A stretch of 64,000 bases of DNA from Desulfobacterales bacterium (GTDB lineage Bacteria > Desulfobacterota > Desulfobacteria > Desulfobacterales > JAIPEE01), in assembly GCA_021737275.1 (NCBI GenBank), contig JAIPEE010000011.1, forward strand, positions 1-64,000, in the 5' to 3' direction. A program made the translations under genes and the position numbers. The notes below the pieces were generated by a model. It saw only the letters and a program-made list of their open reading frames with translations. It was not told where the DNA came from and made no database searches. Below are positions 1 through 10,497 of the stretch, in pieces; the first letter of the stretch is position 1, and every line of letters begins with the position of its first letter.

Positions 1-260
1 TCCATTTTGGATAGAGTCCGTGAAATGGTTGATACGTCGGGTATTTTGCGAAGCCCCATTAGACGCAGTACAAGAGGGTCGTCACGATAATAGTCAGCCT
101 CACGTAACCGGCGAAACCCAAGCAACAAATGAACGACAAACAGCATTACAATTAAATGATGTCCAAAAATTGGAGATACTTGTAAATGGCCAAAACATTT
201 TTTCAACCTCTGTTTCAAGTCGAGTCGCTTAAAAAGTAATTGAAAAATAAGAGCACAAGA

Positions 261-290
261 GGGTCAGGTCTACATTATTGACAAAATTAA
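261..290 (+). repeat. left arm of ~30-bp imperfect inverted repeat flanking RAYT gene
   Basis: gggtcaggtctacattattgacaaaattaa; reverse complement of 1272-1300 is gggtcaggtctacatttttgacaaattaa (one mismatch, one indel). Confidence 0.85.
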
Positions 291-343
291 ATAACTATAC
301 TAAATACCTCTTTTGGAGTATAACAATCAAGAGAGGTGTTTTT

Positions 344-1291
344 ATGTCCCGTCCTTTAAGAATAACCTATCCAGGAGCCTATTATCATATAACATCGCGA
401 GGTAATGAGCGTAAGAATATATTTAAAAGTAACAGAGACAGGGAGAAGTTTCTTGAATATTTAGAATCAGCTGTTTTGCGCTATAATGCTATTATCCATG
501 TCTATTGTCTGATGGATAATCATTATCATCTCCTTTTGGAGACACCATCCGGCAACCTTTCCCAGATCATGCGCCATATAAACGGTGCATATACAACATA
601 TTTTAACACAAAACGAAAACGAGCCGGTCATTTGTTTCAAGGGCGATATAAATCCATTCTTGTGGATATTGATGAATATGCCAAAGAACTATCAAGATAT
701 ATACATTTAAATCCAGTTCGAGCCGGGGTTGTGGAAAAGCCTGAACAATATGAATGGTCGAGCTATAAGTCTTTTGCAGGTGATATGAAAGCGCCGGATT
801 GGCTTTATCGGGATTTCATTTTAACCTACTTCGGGAAAAAGAAAAAGAGTGCAGAAAATGGCTATAAACGGTTCGTTGAGCAGCTACTAAACGAAGAATG
901 CGATAGCCCGTTAAAAAATACTTTTGGGTCAGTCATACTTGGCAGTTTGGATTTTATAAATCATGTGAAAGATACGTACTTGTCAAAACTTCAGGAAAAC
1001 AGGGACCTTCCATCGCTAAGGGAATTTTCAAATAAAGTTGAGCTTGTAGAGCTATTTAATGAAGTTGATAATGTTTTCAAAAATAAACCTAAAGTATCCA
1101 GAAATATAAAAATGTATCTGGGGCAAAAGTATTCCGGCAAAACATTAAAGGAGATAGCCCAATTCTTTGAAATAGGAGAGTCAGGTATATCTCAGGCAGC
1201 CAGAAGAATGTCTGACAGGATAGATAAAGAAAAGGGGCTCCAGGGGCAGGTTGAAAAAATAATTGATAAGCTTAATTTGTCAAAAATGTAG
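344..1291 (+). CDS. REP-associated tyrosine transposase (Y1/IS200-like, RAYT)
   Basis: MSRPLRITYPGAYYHITSRGNERKNIF...YCLMDNHYHLLLETP...AGHLFQGRYKSILVD...YIHLNPVRAGVV; HxH motif (HYHLL), C-terminal DnaA/HTH-like segment. Start moved to ATG 344 from the ORF track start at 278. Confidence 0.92.
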   Translation: MSRPLRITYPGAYYHITSRGNERKNIFKSNRDREKFLEYLESAVLRYNAIIHVYCLMDNHYHLLLETPSGNLSQIMRHINGAYTTYFNTKRKRAGHLFQGRYKSILVDIDEYAKELSRYIHLNPVRAGVVEKPEQYEWSSYKSFAGDMKAPDWLYRDFILTYFGKKKKSAENGYKRFVEQLLNEECDSPLKNTFGSVILGSLDFINHVKDTYLSKLQENRDLPSLREFSNKVELVELFNEVDNVFKNKPKVSRNIKMYLGQKYSGKTLKEIAQFFEIGESGISQAARRMSDRIDKEKGLQGQVEKIIDKLNLSKM

Positions 1292-1300
1292 ACCTGACCC
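1272..1300 (-). repeat. right arm of imperfect inverted repeat flanking RAYT gene (overlaps its stop codon)
   Basis: ttaatttgtcaaaaatgtagacctgaccc; inverted copy of 261-290. Confidence 0.85.
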
Positions 1301-1609
1301 CTAATGTGTGCTAATGTATGAATTTGAGTATGACCTAGGCAGCGGTGAGCCATGCGATAAAACGTGGAAGGGCGTTTGCGATAGAAAATAAATTCAGGTT
1401 ATTTTAATTTATGATTTAATGTACGTCCCTCTAAAACGCAGTCTGTTAAAATGTGACACCGAACACTCAATGTGATTAATGATAATCAAATGAAAGAGAT
1501 AAAAGGCTTTATGAAAAGTGAGATTGCAGAACAAAACACTATTATCCATGAAAAGTATTAATCAATAGTGCCGTACATTTGAAATTAAAAAATAAATAAG
1601 GATACTATT

Positions 1610-2272
1610 ATGGATTTTACACTAAAAATAAAAGATATTAAATCAATCAATGAAATAATAGGGTATTGGACCAGTGAAGATTACATTCATTTATTAGAGG
1701 ACTTAGATTTCTTAGATGCTAAAAATTCTAATCCTACTGAATTACGTGAGTTATTAGAAATGGCAATTAATGATTTTGAACCTCATGAAGCAGCTGAAAT
1801 TTTACTGAGATATAGATTACAAGATAAATTAAGTGGAGGACAAATTCGCAATTTATCACATGAAATGGAAGATGATAATGAAGCAGAAGATAACCCAGAT
1901 ATAGACTTACATTACCCATTGTTCAATATTAATCAGTTACTACGTAAGTCTTATAACGGAAAATTTCCAAATGCCAAGGCAACCAAAATGGAGATTGAGG
2001 TGAGTTTCAAAGGAAATGCAGAGATTGCTTTGACGAAAGAACTTGCATTAAAATCGATTAGTAAGGGATTGAGTCACAAAAGCCCCCTTATAAGGTTATT
2101 TGAAAATCAATTAAATGGGAAAGAACGCTTTCGTGATGCGGAAAAAGTAATTTGGGAATTACATAATAATAGACAAAATGAATACACAATAATTACCTCT
2201 GACTATTGGATTAACAAAGAAGATATTATTGAGTATGAATTTTCCGGCTCAATAAAGCAGTTTGATGACTAA
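1610..2272 (+). CDS. hypothetical protein
   Basis: 220-aa AT-rich ORF with acidic composition; no family recognised. Confidence 0.55.
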   Translation: MDFTLKIKDIKSINEIIGYWTSEDYIHLLEDLDFLDAKNSNPTELRELLEMAINDFEPHEAAEILLRYRLQDKLSGGQIRNLSHEMEDDNEAEDNPDIDLHYPLFNINQLLRKSYNGKFPNAKATKMEIEVSFKGNAEIALTKELALKSISKGLSHKSPLIRLFENQLNGKERFRDAEKVIWELHNNRQNEYTIITSDYWINKEDIIEYEFSGSIKQFDD

Positions 2273-2474
2273 TCAAAATCAGAATATCAGAATAGAATTA
2301 TATAAATTAATTACTTATTATTTCAAAATTTGGATAAGCTCTTTTTGCAACATCATAGATAATAAAAAAGCGCTACGTAACATGTCAGCTTAAATGTACA
2401 ACTAAAACAGGCCTATTAATCAGTACAAATTTAACTTGTGCCGAATTCCATATATTATTAAACGGACCTTTGAA

Positions 2475-4169
2475 ATGAAGCTAATTTTCAGTGAATTAAT
2501 TAATTTAATAACGAAAAAACAAGAGCGGAACATTTGGCTTTTAATTAAATTTTTCTTCTCTCTGATCATATTGGTTACCGTCTACAGTATTCTGTTTCAC
2601 TTTTTGATGGTATTTGAAAACCGTGAATTCAGTTGGATTACCGGCTTTTACTGGACGCTAACAGTTATGTCTACCCTAGGTTTTGGCGATATTACTTTTT
2701 CAACTGATCTTGGCAGGATTTTCTCGATAGTAGTCCTCATGTCGGGGATCGTGTTTCTCCTCACGATGCTTCCTTTTACTTTTATCCAGTTTTTTTATCT
2801 GCCGTGGGTGGAGACCCAGGCCAAGGCCAGAGCACCCAGGCGATTGCCAGAGGGCACCAAAAACCATGTCATCCTTACGAACTATGATTCGATTGCAATA
2901 AACCTGGCAGAACAATTTCGAAAGTATAACAATGAATATGTTGTCGTGGTAGAGGATGTGAATAAGGCCTTGGATCTTCAGGATTTAGACATCAAAGTTG
3001 CGGTGGGAGACCTGGGTAATCCGAAAACCTACCAGCAATTGCAGGTTGAAGCTGCTGCCCTTGTAGTCGCCAATGTCGATGATATGATGAATACCAACAT
3101 CGCTTTTACGGTACGTGAAATTTCTCAGAAGGTTCCCATCGTTGCCAATGCTGATATTAATGATTCGGTTGATATTCTTGAACTATCCGGTTGCACATAC
3201 GTTTTTCAATTTACGAAAATGTTAGGACAATCATTGGCACGCAGGGTTCTTGGTACAACCACCAAGGCAAATGTTATCGGAAAGATTGAATCGCTCCTGA
3301 TCGCTGAGGCCACAGCAATGAGGACATCTCTTGTAGGAAAAACACTACAGCAAAGCAAGTTGCGAGAGACAGTCGGAGTCAATGTGGTGGGCGTATGGGA
3401 ACGGGGGCTCTTCATCATGCCCACCGCTCAAACTCTCATTAATCCCGCAACTGTTCTTTTACTGGCCGGAACCGCTGAACAATTCAGTGAGTATGACGAA
3501 AAGTTTGGCAGAGATAAAAAACATCAGGCTCCAGTATTGATTCTGGGCGGTGGCAGAGTTGGCCAGGCTGCCGGACTGGCCTTGCAGGAACGTAATATTG
3601 ACTACCGTATTATAGAGAAAAAACGGAGCGTTAAAGGTGATGAACGTTATGTCTACGGTAGTGCTGCTGACATCAATACCCTTATGAAGGCCGGAATCAA
3701 GAATGCCCCTTCGGTCATTATCACCACTCATGATGATCCAACAAACATATACCTAACCATTTACTGCCGAAGGCTTTGTCCCGATATGCAGATCATCAGT
3801 CGGGCAAGTATCGACAGAAATATATCCAAATTACACACAGCAGGCGCGGACCTGGTAATGTCTTATGCTTCCATGGCCGCCAACACGATCATCAATTTGC
3901 TAAAACCGGGTGAATTGTTAATGATAGCCGAGGGATTAAACATATTTACTGTAGTTGTGCCCGCATCTTTTGTGGGAAAGTCCCTCGCTGAAAGTCAAAT
4001 TCGTACTCAGACTGGTTGTAATGTGATCGCCATCTACGACCAGGAAATAAAGAGTATAAATCCAGGACCTTCCTTTCGTTTTAGTGAGAATAACGAGCTG
4101 ATTCTGATCGGGAGTATGGAAGCCGAAAACCAGTTCTTCAAACTGTATTCAGAAATGAAAAAGATCTAA
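2475..4169 (+). CDS. potassium channel with two TrkA/RCK domains
   Basis: N-terminal TM pair with selectivity-filter-like TVMSTLGFGDITF, canonical Rossmann motif PVLILGGGRVGQAAG in the second RCK, TrkA_C-like segments. Start adjusted to ATG 2475. Confidence 0.88.
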   Translation: MKLIFSELINLITKKQERNIWLLIKFFFSLIILVTVYSILFHFLMVFENREFSWITGFYWTLTVMSTLGFGDITFSTDLGRIFSIVVLMSGIVFLLTMLPFTFIQFFYLPWVETQAKARAPRRLPEGTKNHVILTNYDSIAINLAEQFRKYNNEYVVVVEDVNKALDLQDLDIKVAVGDLGNPKTYQQLQVEAAALVVANVDDMMNTNIAFTVREISQKVPIVANADINDSVDILELSGCTYVFQFTKMLGQSLARRVLGTTTKANVIGKIESLLIAEATAMRTSLVGKTLQQSKLRETVGVNVVGVWERGLFIMPTAQTLINPATVLLLAGTAEQFSEYDEKFGRDKKHQAPVLILGGGRVGQAAGLALQERNIDYRIIEKKRSVKGDERYVYGSAADINTLMKAGIKNAPSVIITTHDDPTNIYLTIYCRRLCPDMQIISRASIDRNISKLHTAGADLVMSYASMAANTIINLLKPGELLMIAEGLNIFTVVVPASFVGKSLAESQIRTQTGCNVIAIYDQEIKSINPGPSFRFSENNELILIGSMEAENQFFKLYSEMKKI

Positions 4170-4307
4170 GCATCTTCTGTTTAGGTGGGCAACTTAGGGA
4201 CGCTCTTAACTAATTAACTTGAAAAATAATACACTTGTTATTGTGCCGTTCATGCTCAGACAATCAAGAATCGACGCATCACCGGTGAGGTTTCTGTTGC
4301 CACTGTT

Positions 4308-4960
4308 ATGTGTACGACTCTGACGGGACATTCAATTAGCTATAACCGCCGACACAAAAGACACGGACACCTGTTCCAAAACCGTTACAAATCCATCTTA
4401 TGCCAGGAAGACCCCTATTTTCTTGAACTGGTGCGATACATTCATTTAAAACTCCTGAGGGCGAAACTTATCGATAATTTGGACATGCCGGACAAATATC
4501 CATTTTCCGGACATGGTTGTCATTATGGGTAAAAAAGATAAGCGCCGGCAGCAAAGTGAAGCCGTACTTGTACTTTTTAATAAAAAGAAAGAGTCCGCAC
4601 GGCGCAGCTATAAAAATTTTGTCTCCAAAGGGATTTAACAGGGTAATCGGAAGGATTTGATTGGTGGCGGATTAATCCGCAGTGCCGGGAGCTGGGCAGC
4701 TGTTAAAACCATGAGAAATGCTAAAATTCATGAAAAAAGCGACGAGCGGATTTTGGGAAACGGTGATTTTGTAAGCCGTGTTTTATCCAAAAGCAATAAA
4801 ACTCTTGAACGACAAACCGCTCTAAAAGTCCGGGGCGTGGATATCGATTATATTATGGCGAAAGTTGCCGGCATAATGCATATGTCTGAAGATGATATAT
4901 GGATGCCTGGAAGAACCAATAATCTTGTAAGAGCCTGGCTGGGACTTTTCATATTTTCAC
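4308..4960 (+). pseudogene. decayed RAYT/Y1 transposase
   Basis: Fragments SYNRRHKRHGHLFQNRYKSILCQ...LVRYIHLKLLRAKLIDN, then after a frame change MGKKDKRRQQSEAVLVLFNKKKESARRSYKNFVSKGI, in-frame TAA at 4636-4638, then LIGGGLIRSAGSWAAVK...SDERILGNGDFV, as in full-length RAYT relatives. Confidence 0.85.
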
Positions 4961-5004
4961 CTTGCCTGATCTCACAAATTAATATAAATATTTCCTGTTA
5001 TAAC

Positions 5005-5037
5005 AAAAAAGGGGAATCGGTTCATAACCGAAACCCC
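5005..5037 (-). terminator. rho-independent terminator of tRNA-Thr
   Basis: Minus strand reads GGGGTTTCGGTTATGAACCGATTCCCCTTTTTT: hairpin followed by a T tract, directly 3' of the tRNA. Confidence 0.75.
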
Positions 5038-5049
5038 CTCATTCTTTAA

Positions 5050-5125
<76 letters not shown>

Positions 5126-5153
5126 ACAAACGGACACTTTAAGTACTTTGTTT

Positions 5154-8100
5154 ATGATTCAAAATCAAGAAAAAAAAGATCTCCGATCCTTTCTGGGCAT
5201 GATACCTGAACGGACAACGGGTATTGGCTGTATCGGACTTACCGGCTCTGAGCGGGCTTATTTTATATACAGTGCCTTCAAATCAACCGGATTGCCGGTA
5301 TTTGTTACGGTTTCATCCACAAAAGAGGCGGAAAAACTTCAGGAAGATTTGAACTTTTTCTTTGGCGAAGAAGATTCTCCGGTCTGTTATTTCCCACCTT
5401 ATAATATATTGCCGTACAAATCATTATCCTATCATAATGAAACAGCCGCACACAGAATCAATACACTTTACAGGCTGACGGCAGACAGCAACCCTCAGGT
5501 TCTGATAACAACCGTTAGTGCGCTCCTTCAGACGATTATACCGAAAAGTATGATCATCACATATCCGGAATTGATCATAGAAAATGAAGAGGTTGACCGT
5601 GAGGCCCTGATCAGCAAAATGGTTTCAGTCGGTTATTCCCGGACGGTTATTGCAGAAGAACCGGGAGACTTTTGTGTACGCGGTGGAATTCTTGACGTAT
5701 TCTCTCCTTTATATGATGATCCTGTCCGAATTGAATTCTATGGTGATCTCATTGAATCTATCCGCTTTTATGCGGCAGATACCCAGCGGACAAAACGAAA
5801 TATCAGCGAGGTTATCATTCCACCTGCCCGGGAAGTGATCCTTGAAATGGATCACCTGGATGAGTTTATAAACCGGGTAAGGATACTTTCAGCAGAACTT
5901 GAAATGGCTACTACAAAAACCAGAACTCTGGTTGAGCGTATCAAGAAAGAGGGGATATTTCCCGGAATAGAAAATCTGATTCCGCTTATCTATACCGAAC
6001 GGGAAACACTGATGGATTATCTGCCTGAAAATAGCCTTCCTGTTCTAATGGAGCCGGATTCTCTGGCTGCTGCAGCGGATAGGCTGCTTGAACAGGCTGA
6101 AGGCAATTATCAGACGGCAAAGGAAGAGGGCCGCTTTTGTGTTTCACCTGATCAGCACTATCTTGAATGGACAGAGGTTGAAAAGCAGCTCTCAACACAA
6201 AATCCTCTTTCGGTCAGCGTTATCCCTGTTTTGAAAAGCACTGCACCAGATAAAATACCTGCTGCTCAGGTTATTTTATCTGTTGAAGATAACTCGGGAA
6301 TTATTGCCGACCTCAAGGCATCACACGACCAGGAACATATTCTTAAACCCCTTGTGCAATGGGTTGGTGATAAACAAAATAACGGTTTTACGGTTCTTTT
6401 GGCCGGCAGCAGTATGAAAAGGGCTGAACGGCTAAAATCTCTCCTTGTTCCATATGGCATTGATATAAAGTTTATTGAACGCCTTGATGAGATCAAAAAA
6501 GGTGAAAAGCGTCTGTATACGGTTATTGGATCTCTTACAACAGGTTTTGTGTGGCCTGATGAGCAACTCGCCGTTATCACTGCAAATGAAATATTGGGGC
6601 CAAAGCGGGGAAAGAGAAAAAAAGATTCGCCGAAGGTTCACACAGAGCTGCTTTCCCTTGGCGATCTGAAGCAGGATGATCTTGTGGTTCATAATGACCA
6701 TGGAATCAGCCGATATGGCGGTCTCACAAAGCTGAGTCTCAATGGCATTACCAATGACTTTCTGCTTTTATATTTTAAGGATGAAGACAAACTTTACCTT
6801 CCTGTGGACCGCATGGGTGTTATTCAGAAATATTTGGGTGTGGATAGCATTAACCCGGTTCTGGATAAAATGGGTGGAAAAACATGGGATAAAGTTCGGG
6901 CAAAGGTTAAAAAGTCTGTTGAGGCCATGGCCGGCGAGCTTTTAAAGCTCTATTCCGACCGGAAAGTTCACAAGGGTCATTCATTCGGCCGGGTGGATAC
7001 TTATTTTCGCGAGTTTGAATCAGGTTTTCCGTATGAAGAGACCGCTGATCAGCTCAAGGCAATTGAGGATGTTCTGGAAGATATGGCGTCAGATAAGCCT
7101 ATGGACAGACTTGTATGTGGTGATGTGGGTTATGGCAAAACCGAAGTGGCACTCAGGGCATCGTTTCTGGCTGTTAATGCAGGCAAACAGGTGGCCATCC
7201 TTGTGCCGACAACTGTGTTGGCAGAGCAGCACTATGCAACATTTTCAGAGAGATACGAACGTTATCCGGTCAACATTGCCTGCCTCAGCAGGTTCAGGTC
7301 CACCAAAGACCAAAGAGAAATTGTCGATAGATTAAGAAACGGGAAAATTGATATCGTTATCGGTACACACCGTCTCATCCAAAAAGACATTTCCTTTAAG
7401 GATATCGGCCTGCTTATTCTGGATGAAGAGCAGCGATTCGGCGTCAGGCATAAGGAAAAACTGAAGAGGCTCAGAACATCAGTTGATGTGCTGGCGCTCA
7501 CGGCAACGCCAATTCCCAGAACACTTCATATGTCACTGCTGGGTATCCGGGATATCAGTGTCATTTCCACACCGCCTGAACAGCGGCATTCCATCATTAC
7601 CTATATTTCAGAATTTGATGACAGTGTTATTGCAGATGCTGTCCGAAATGAACTTGAACGAAAGGGACAGATTTACTTCATCCATAACAATGTCCACAGC
7701 ATCTGGAAGATTGCCCAGTATATTCAAGACCTTGTTCCGGAAGCCAGAATTGATGTCGGGCATGGTCAGATGAGCGAAGATGCCCTTGAAAAAGTGATGC
7801 AACGATTTGTGGATAAAGATATTGATCTGCTCGTCTGTACAACAATAATTGAATCCGGAATTGATATTCCCTCAGCAAATACGATTCTTGTAAACCGGGC
7901 GGACCGGTTCGGCCTGTCGCAGATATACCAGTTGCGCGGCCGGGTAGGACGATCTGAAGAGCAGGCCTATGCATACCTGTTTATACCCGGTGAAAGCACA
8001 CTCAGTAAGGATGCCCAGAAAAGGTTGAAGGTTCTGATGGAACACAGTGATCTTGGTGCCGGTTTCCAGATTGCCATGAGTGATCTTAAAATCAGGGGCG

Positions 8101-8669
8101 GCGGCTCAATTCTGGGCGCGTCACAATCAGGCCATATTGCGGCGGTCGGGTATGATATGTTTTTAAAGCTGATGGAGACGTCTGTGGCTGAATTGAAGGG
8201 AGAACCGGTTGTTGAAGATCTTGATCCTGAAATAAATATTCCGATGTCGGCCTATATCCCTGAAAGCTATATTCCGGATATTGATCAGCGGCTTTCAACC
8301 TATCGCCGTCTCTCCAGAATGACATCTCTGGATGATATCGCTGAGTGTAAGGCGGAAATGGTGGACCGGTTTGGTGAGATGCCGCCTGAAGCAGCAAATG
8401 TGTTAAAGAAGATCATGCTCAAGATTATGTCGGTCAGGGCAGGTGTCAGGCGGCTTGACTTGACAGAGAACCTGATTGTACTCTATTTTTCAGAAGCTCA
8501 CCAGAGACAGCCGCACGGTATTGTTGATTTAATCGTTTCCGATAAAAATCGCTTTACGTTTACACCGGATCATGTGCTTAAGGTGAAAATCACCGGAAAC
8601 GGAGGGGCACGGCCCCTGTCTGAAACTAAAAACATCTTGAAAGAAATCAGTCAACGTGTTAACGCCTGA
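5154..8669 (+). CDS. mfd: transcription-repair coupling factor Mfd
   Basis: VCGDVGYGKTEVALRASF, LILDEEQRFGVRHKEKLK, LTATPIPRTLHMSLLGIRDISVI, RADRFGLSQIYQLRGRVGRSEEQAYAYL, ~1170 aa. ATG 5154 preferred over the GTG at 5121, which lies inside the tRNA. Confidence 0.97.
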   Translation: MIQNQEKKDLRSFLGMIPERTTGIGCIGLTGSERAYFIYSAFKSTGLPVFVTVSSTKEAEKLQEDLNFFFGEEDSPVCYFPPYNILPYKSLSYHNETAAHRINTLYRLTADSNPQVLITTVSALLQTIIPKSMIITYPELIIENEEVDREALISKMVSVGYSRTVIAEEPGDFCVRGGILDVFSPLYDDPVRIEFYGDLIESIRFYAADTQRTKRNISEVIIPPAREVILEMDHLDEFINRVRILSAELEMATTKTRTLVERIKKEGIFPGIENLIPLIYTERETLMDYLPENSLPVLMEPDSLAAAADRLLEQAEGNYQTAKEEGRFCVSPDQHYLEWTEVEKQLSTQNPLSVSVIPVLKSTAPDKIPAAQVILSVEDNSGIIADLKASHDQEHILKPLVQWVGDKQNNGFTVLLAGSSMKRAERLKSLLVPYGIDIKFIERLDEIKKGEKRLYTVIGSLTTGFVWPDEQLAVITANEILGPKRGKRKKDSPKVHTELLSLGDLKQDDLVVHNDHGISRYGGLTKLSLNGITNDFLLLYFKDEDKLYLPVDRMGVIQKYLGVDSINPVLDKMGGKTWDKVRAKVKKSVEAMAGELLKLYSDRKVHKGHSFGRVDTYFREFESGFPYEETADQLKAIEDVLEDMASDKPMDRLVCGDVGYGKTEVALRASFLAVNAGKQVAILVPTTVLAEQHYATFSERYERYPVNIACLSRFRSTKDQREIVDRLRNGKIDIVIGTHRLIQKDISFKDIGLLILDEEQRFGVRHKEKLKRLRTSVDVLALTATPIPRTLHMSLLGIRDISVISTPPEQRHSIITYISEFDDSVIADAVRNELERKGQIYFIHNNVHSIWKIAQYIQDLVPEARIDVGHGQMSEDALEKVMQRFVDKDIDLLVCTTIIESGIDIPSANTILVNRADRFGLSQIYQLRGRVGRSEEQAYAYLFIPGESTLSKDAQKRLKVLMEHSDLGAGFQIAMSDLKIRGGGSILGASQSGHIAAVGYDMFLKLMETSVAELKGEPVVEDLDPEINIPMSAYIPESYIPDIDQRLSTYRRLSRMTSLDDIAECKAEMVDRFGEMPPEAANVLKKIMLKIMSVRAGVRRLDLTENLIVLYFSEAHQRQPHGIVDLIVSDKNRFTFTPDHVLKVKITGNGGARPLSETKNILKEISQRVNA

Positions 8670-8713
8670 AGACCTTTTGAGCAGTTTTTTTAAGAAAGAT
8701 TAGAAAATAATTC

Positions 8714-9415
8714 ATGGAATATCGGATATTTAAAAAAATATATATTTTGATCCTGATTTTGTCTGTTTCTCTGTTTTTTTCAAGCTGCAGTAGCCATGAC
8801 AGTGAAATCGACGAGAAGGTTTACCTCATAAAGGTTGGCAGCAGTGAGGTCAGTATCATTGATTTTGAAAATGCCATGGAGGCTGCAAAGATGGCCTATC
8901 CATATAATATTGCACATGATCCCCAATTTTTAAGGGAATTGCGTCTAAGACTTATAAATCAGCTGTCAGAGGAGCTGATTGTAATGGAACGGGCAAAAGA
9001 ATTAGGCATTGTCATTTCTGATGAAGAGCTGGAAACGTTGATTGCTGATTTTAAAAAGGATTATCCGGAAGATGTTTTTGATGAGATGCTGATTGAAAGC
9101 GCTATTTCATATGCACAGTGGAAGGAAAAATTCAGCCGGCGTATTCTTATTGAAAAAACAGTTACTGCCGATCTTGAAAGTAGTATTGAGATCAGCCACG
9201 AAGAGATCAGTGCCTATTATAAGGAACATTATGAGGGGAATGAAACAGTTACACAGGCGGAAAAAGAATCCCAGGTGTTTAAGAGGACGCTTATTCGGCG
9301 TTTACGAAGAGATAAAACTGAACTTGCCTATAAACCGTGGATCGAGAGTTTAAAGGAAAATTATAACGTTGAGGTTAACAGGGACCAGCTTGAAGAGATG
9401 GGCACTGAATCGTAA
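8714..9415 (+). CDS. SurA-N-like lipoprotein lacking a recognisable parvulin domain
   Basis: Lipobox-like LFFSSCSS; helical N-domain RLRLINQLSEELIVMERAKELGIVISDEELE typical of SurA/PrsA N-domains. Confidence 0.75.
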   Translation: MEYRIFKKIYILILILSVSLFFSSCSSHDSEIDEKVYLIKVGSSEVSIIDFENAMEAAKMAYPYNIAHDPQFLRELRLRLINQLSEELIVMERAKELGIVISDEELETLIADFKKDYPEDVFDEMLIESAISYAQWKEKFSRRILIEKTVTADLESSIEISHEEISAYYKEHYEGNETVTQAEKESQVFKRTLIRRLRRDKTELAYKPWIESLKENYNVEVNRDQLEEMGTES

Positions 9416-9448
9416 CTTAAATCTGTAAAGTAATGAAACGGGAAAAAT

Positions 9449-10462
9449 ATGCTTTTAAGAAGTAAAAGGGAACCATCGTTCCGGATCAAGGCAAGTCTGA
9501 TCGGCCTCATCTTTTTTTGTGTAGGCCTTTCCATGGTTATCCAACCGTCTGTTGGCGCAGAAGTTGTGGATCGTATTGTGGCAATCGTTAACAATGAAGT
9601 GGTTACGCTGCTTGATGTAAATGAGGTGTTTAGCCTTTATGAAAAGCAAATCAAGGCAAGTAATTATCCCCCGGAAAAAGAGCGCCAGATGCTTTTCCGT
9701 GTTCGCGAAGATCTCATAAATAATATGGTGGATGAAAAACTGACGGCCCAGGAAGCAAAACGGCTGAATATAACGATTGACGAAGCTGAAATTGATTTTA
9801 CCATTGAGCGGATTAAAGAACAGAACCTTTATACGGAAGAAGATTTCATAAAAGCACTTGCCAAAGACAATATAACGCTGGAACTGTATCGGGAACGTCT
9901 GAAAGGTGAGATTCTTCGATCAAGGCTTGTAAATCAGGAGGTCAGGTCCAAAATTGTTATTACGGATGAAGACATCAGGGCTTATTATGAAAGCCATCTT
10001 GATGAATATGCCCGGGGTGACAGTTATCATCTCAGGAACATATTTATACCTTATCCGACATATGCTTCTATGGATGATAAAGAAAATGTCAGCCGGATTA
10101 TGGTGTCCATTCTGAAAGAACTTGATAAGGGTGCGTCATTTGAAGATATGGCAAAAACATACTCCAAAGGTCCTACTGCCGAACAGGGTGGGGATCTTGG
10201 TGTTTTTGAGATAAAGGATCTTTCACCAGTGCTGCAGGATAGTATTAAAAATCTGAAATCGGGCGAATATACTGATGCAATAAACACCGAAGCCGGTAGT
10301 CAGATCATATATGTTGAAAAGAAAATATCTTCTGATGAGGATGCGATTAACCTTGTGTCTAAAGAAATCGAAGATATTTTATATAAACAGCAGGTTGATG
10401 AAAAATTTAAGACATGGCTTGAGGAACTCAAGAGCCGGTCACATATAAAAATCATAAAGTAG
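9449..10462 (+). CDS. surA: peptidyl-prolyl cis-trans isomerase SurA-like
   Basis: VVDRIVAIVNNEVVTLLDV..., parvulin segment YHLRNIFIPYP...GPTAEQGGDLGVFEIKDLSP. Confidence 0.88.
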   Translation: MLLRSKREPSFRIKASLIGLIFFCVGLSMVIQPSVGAEVVDRIVAIVNNEVVTLLDVNEVFSLYEKQIKASNYPPEKERQMLFRVREDLINNMVDEKLTAQEAKRLNITIDEAEIDFTIERIKEQNLYTEEDFIKALAKDNITLELYRERLKGEILRSRLVNQEVRSKIVITDEDIRAYYESHLDEYARGDSYHLRNIFIPYPTYASMDDKENVSRIMVSILKELDKGASFEDMAKTYSKGPTAEQGGDLGVFEIKDLSPVLQDSIKNLKSGEYTDAINTEAGSQIIYVEKKISSDEDAINLVSKEIEDILYKQQVDEKFKTWLEELKSRSHIKIIK

Positions 10463-10497
10463 GTGATCAACGATTTGTTGAATCCGATGAAAAGCTT

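Noticed and set aside
20-232. 70-aa + ORF at the window edge
   Set aside because: No recognisable family; it may be chance or a fragment, so it was not called.
5650-8397. Multiple overlapping ORFs on both strands inside mfd
   Set aside because: Out-of-frame shadows of a strongly conserved gene.
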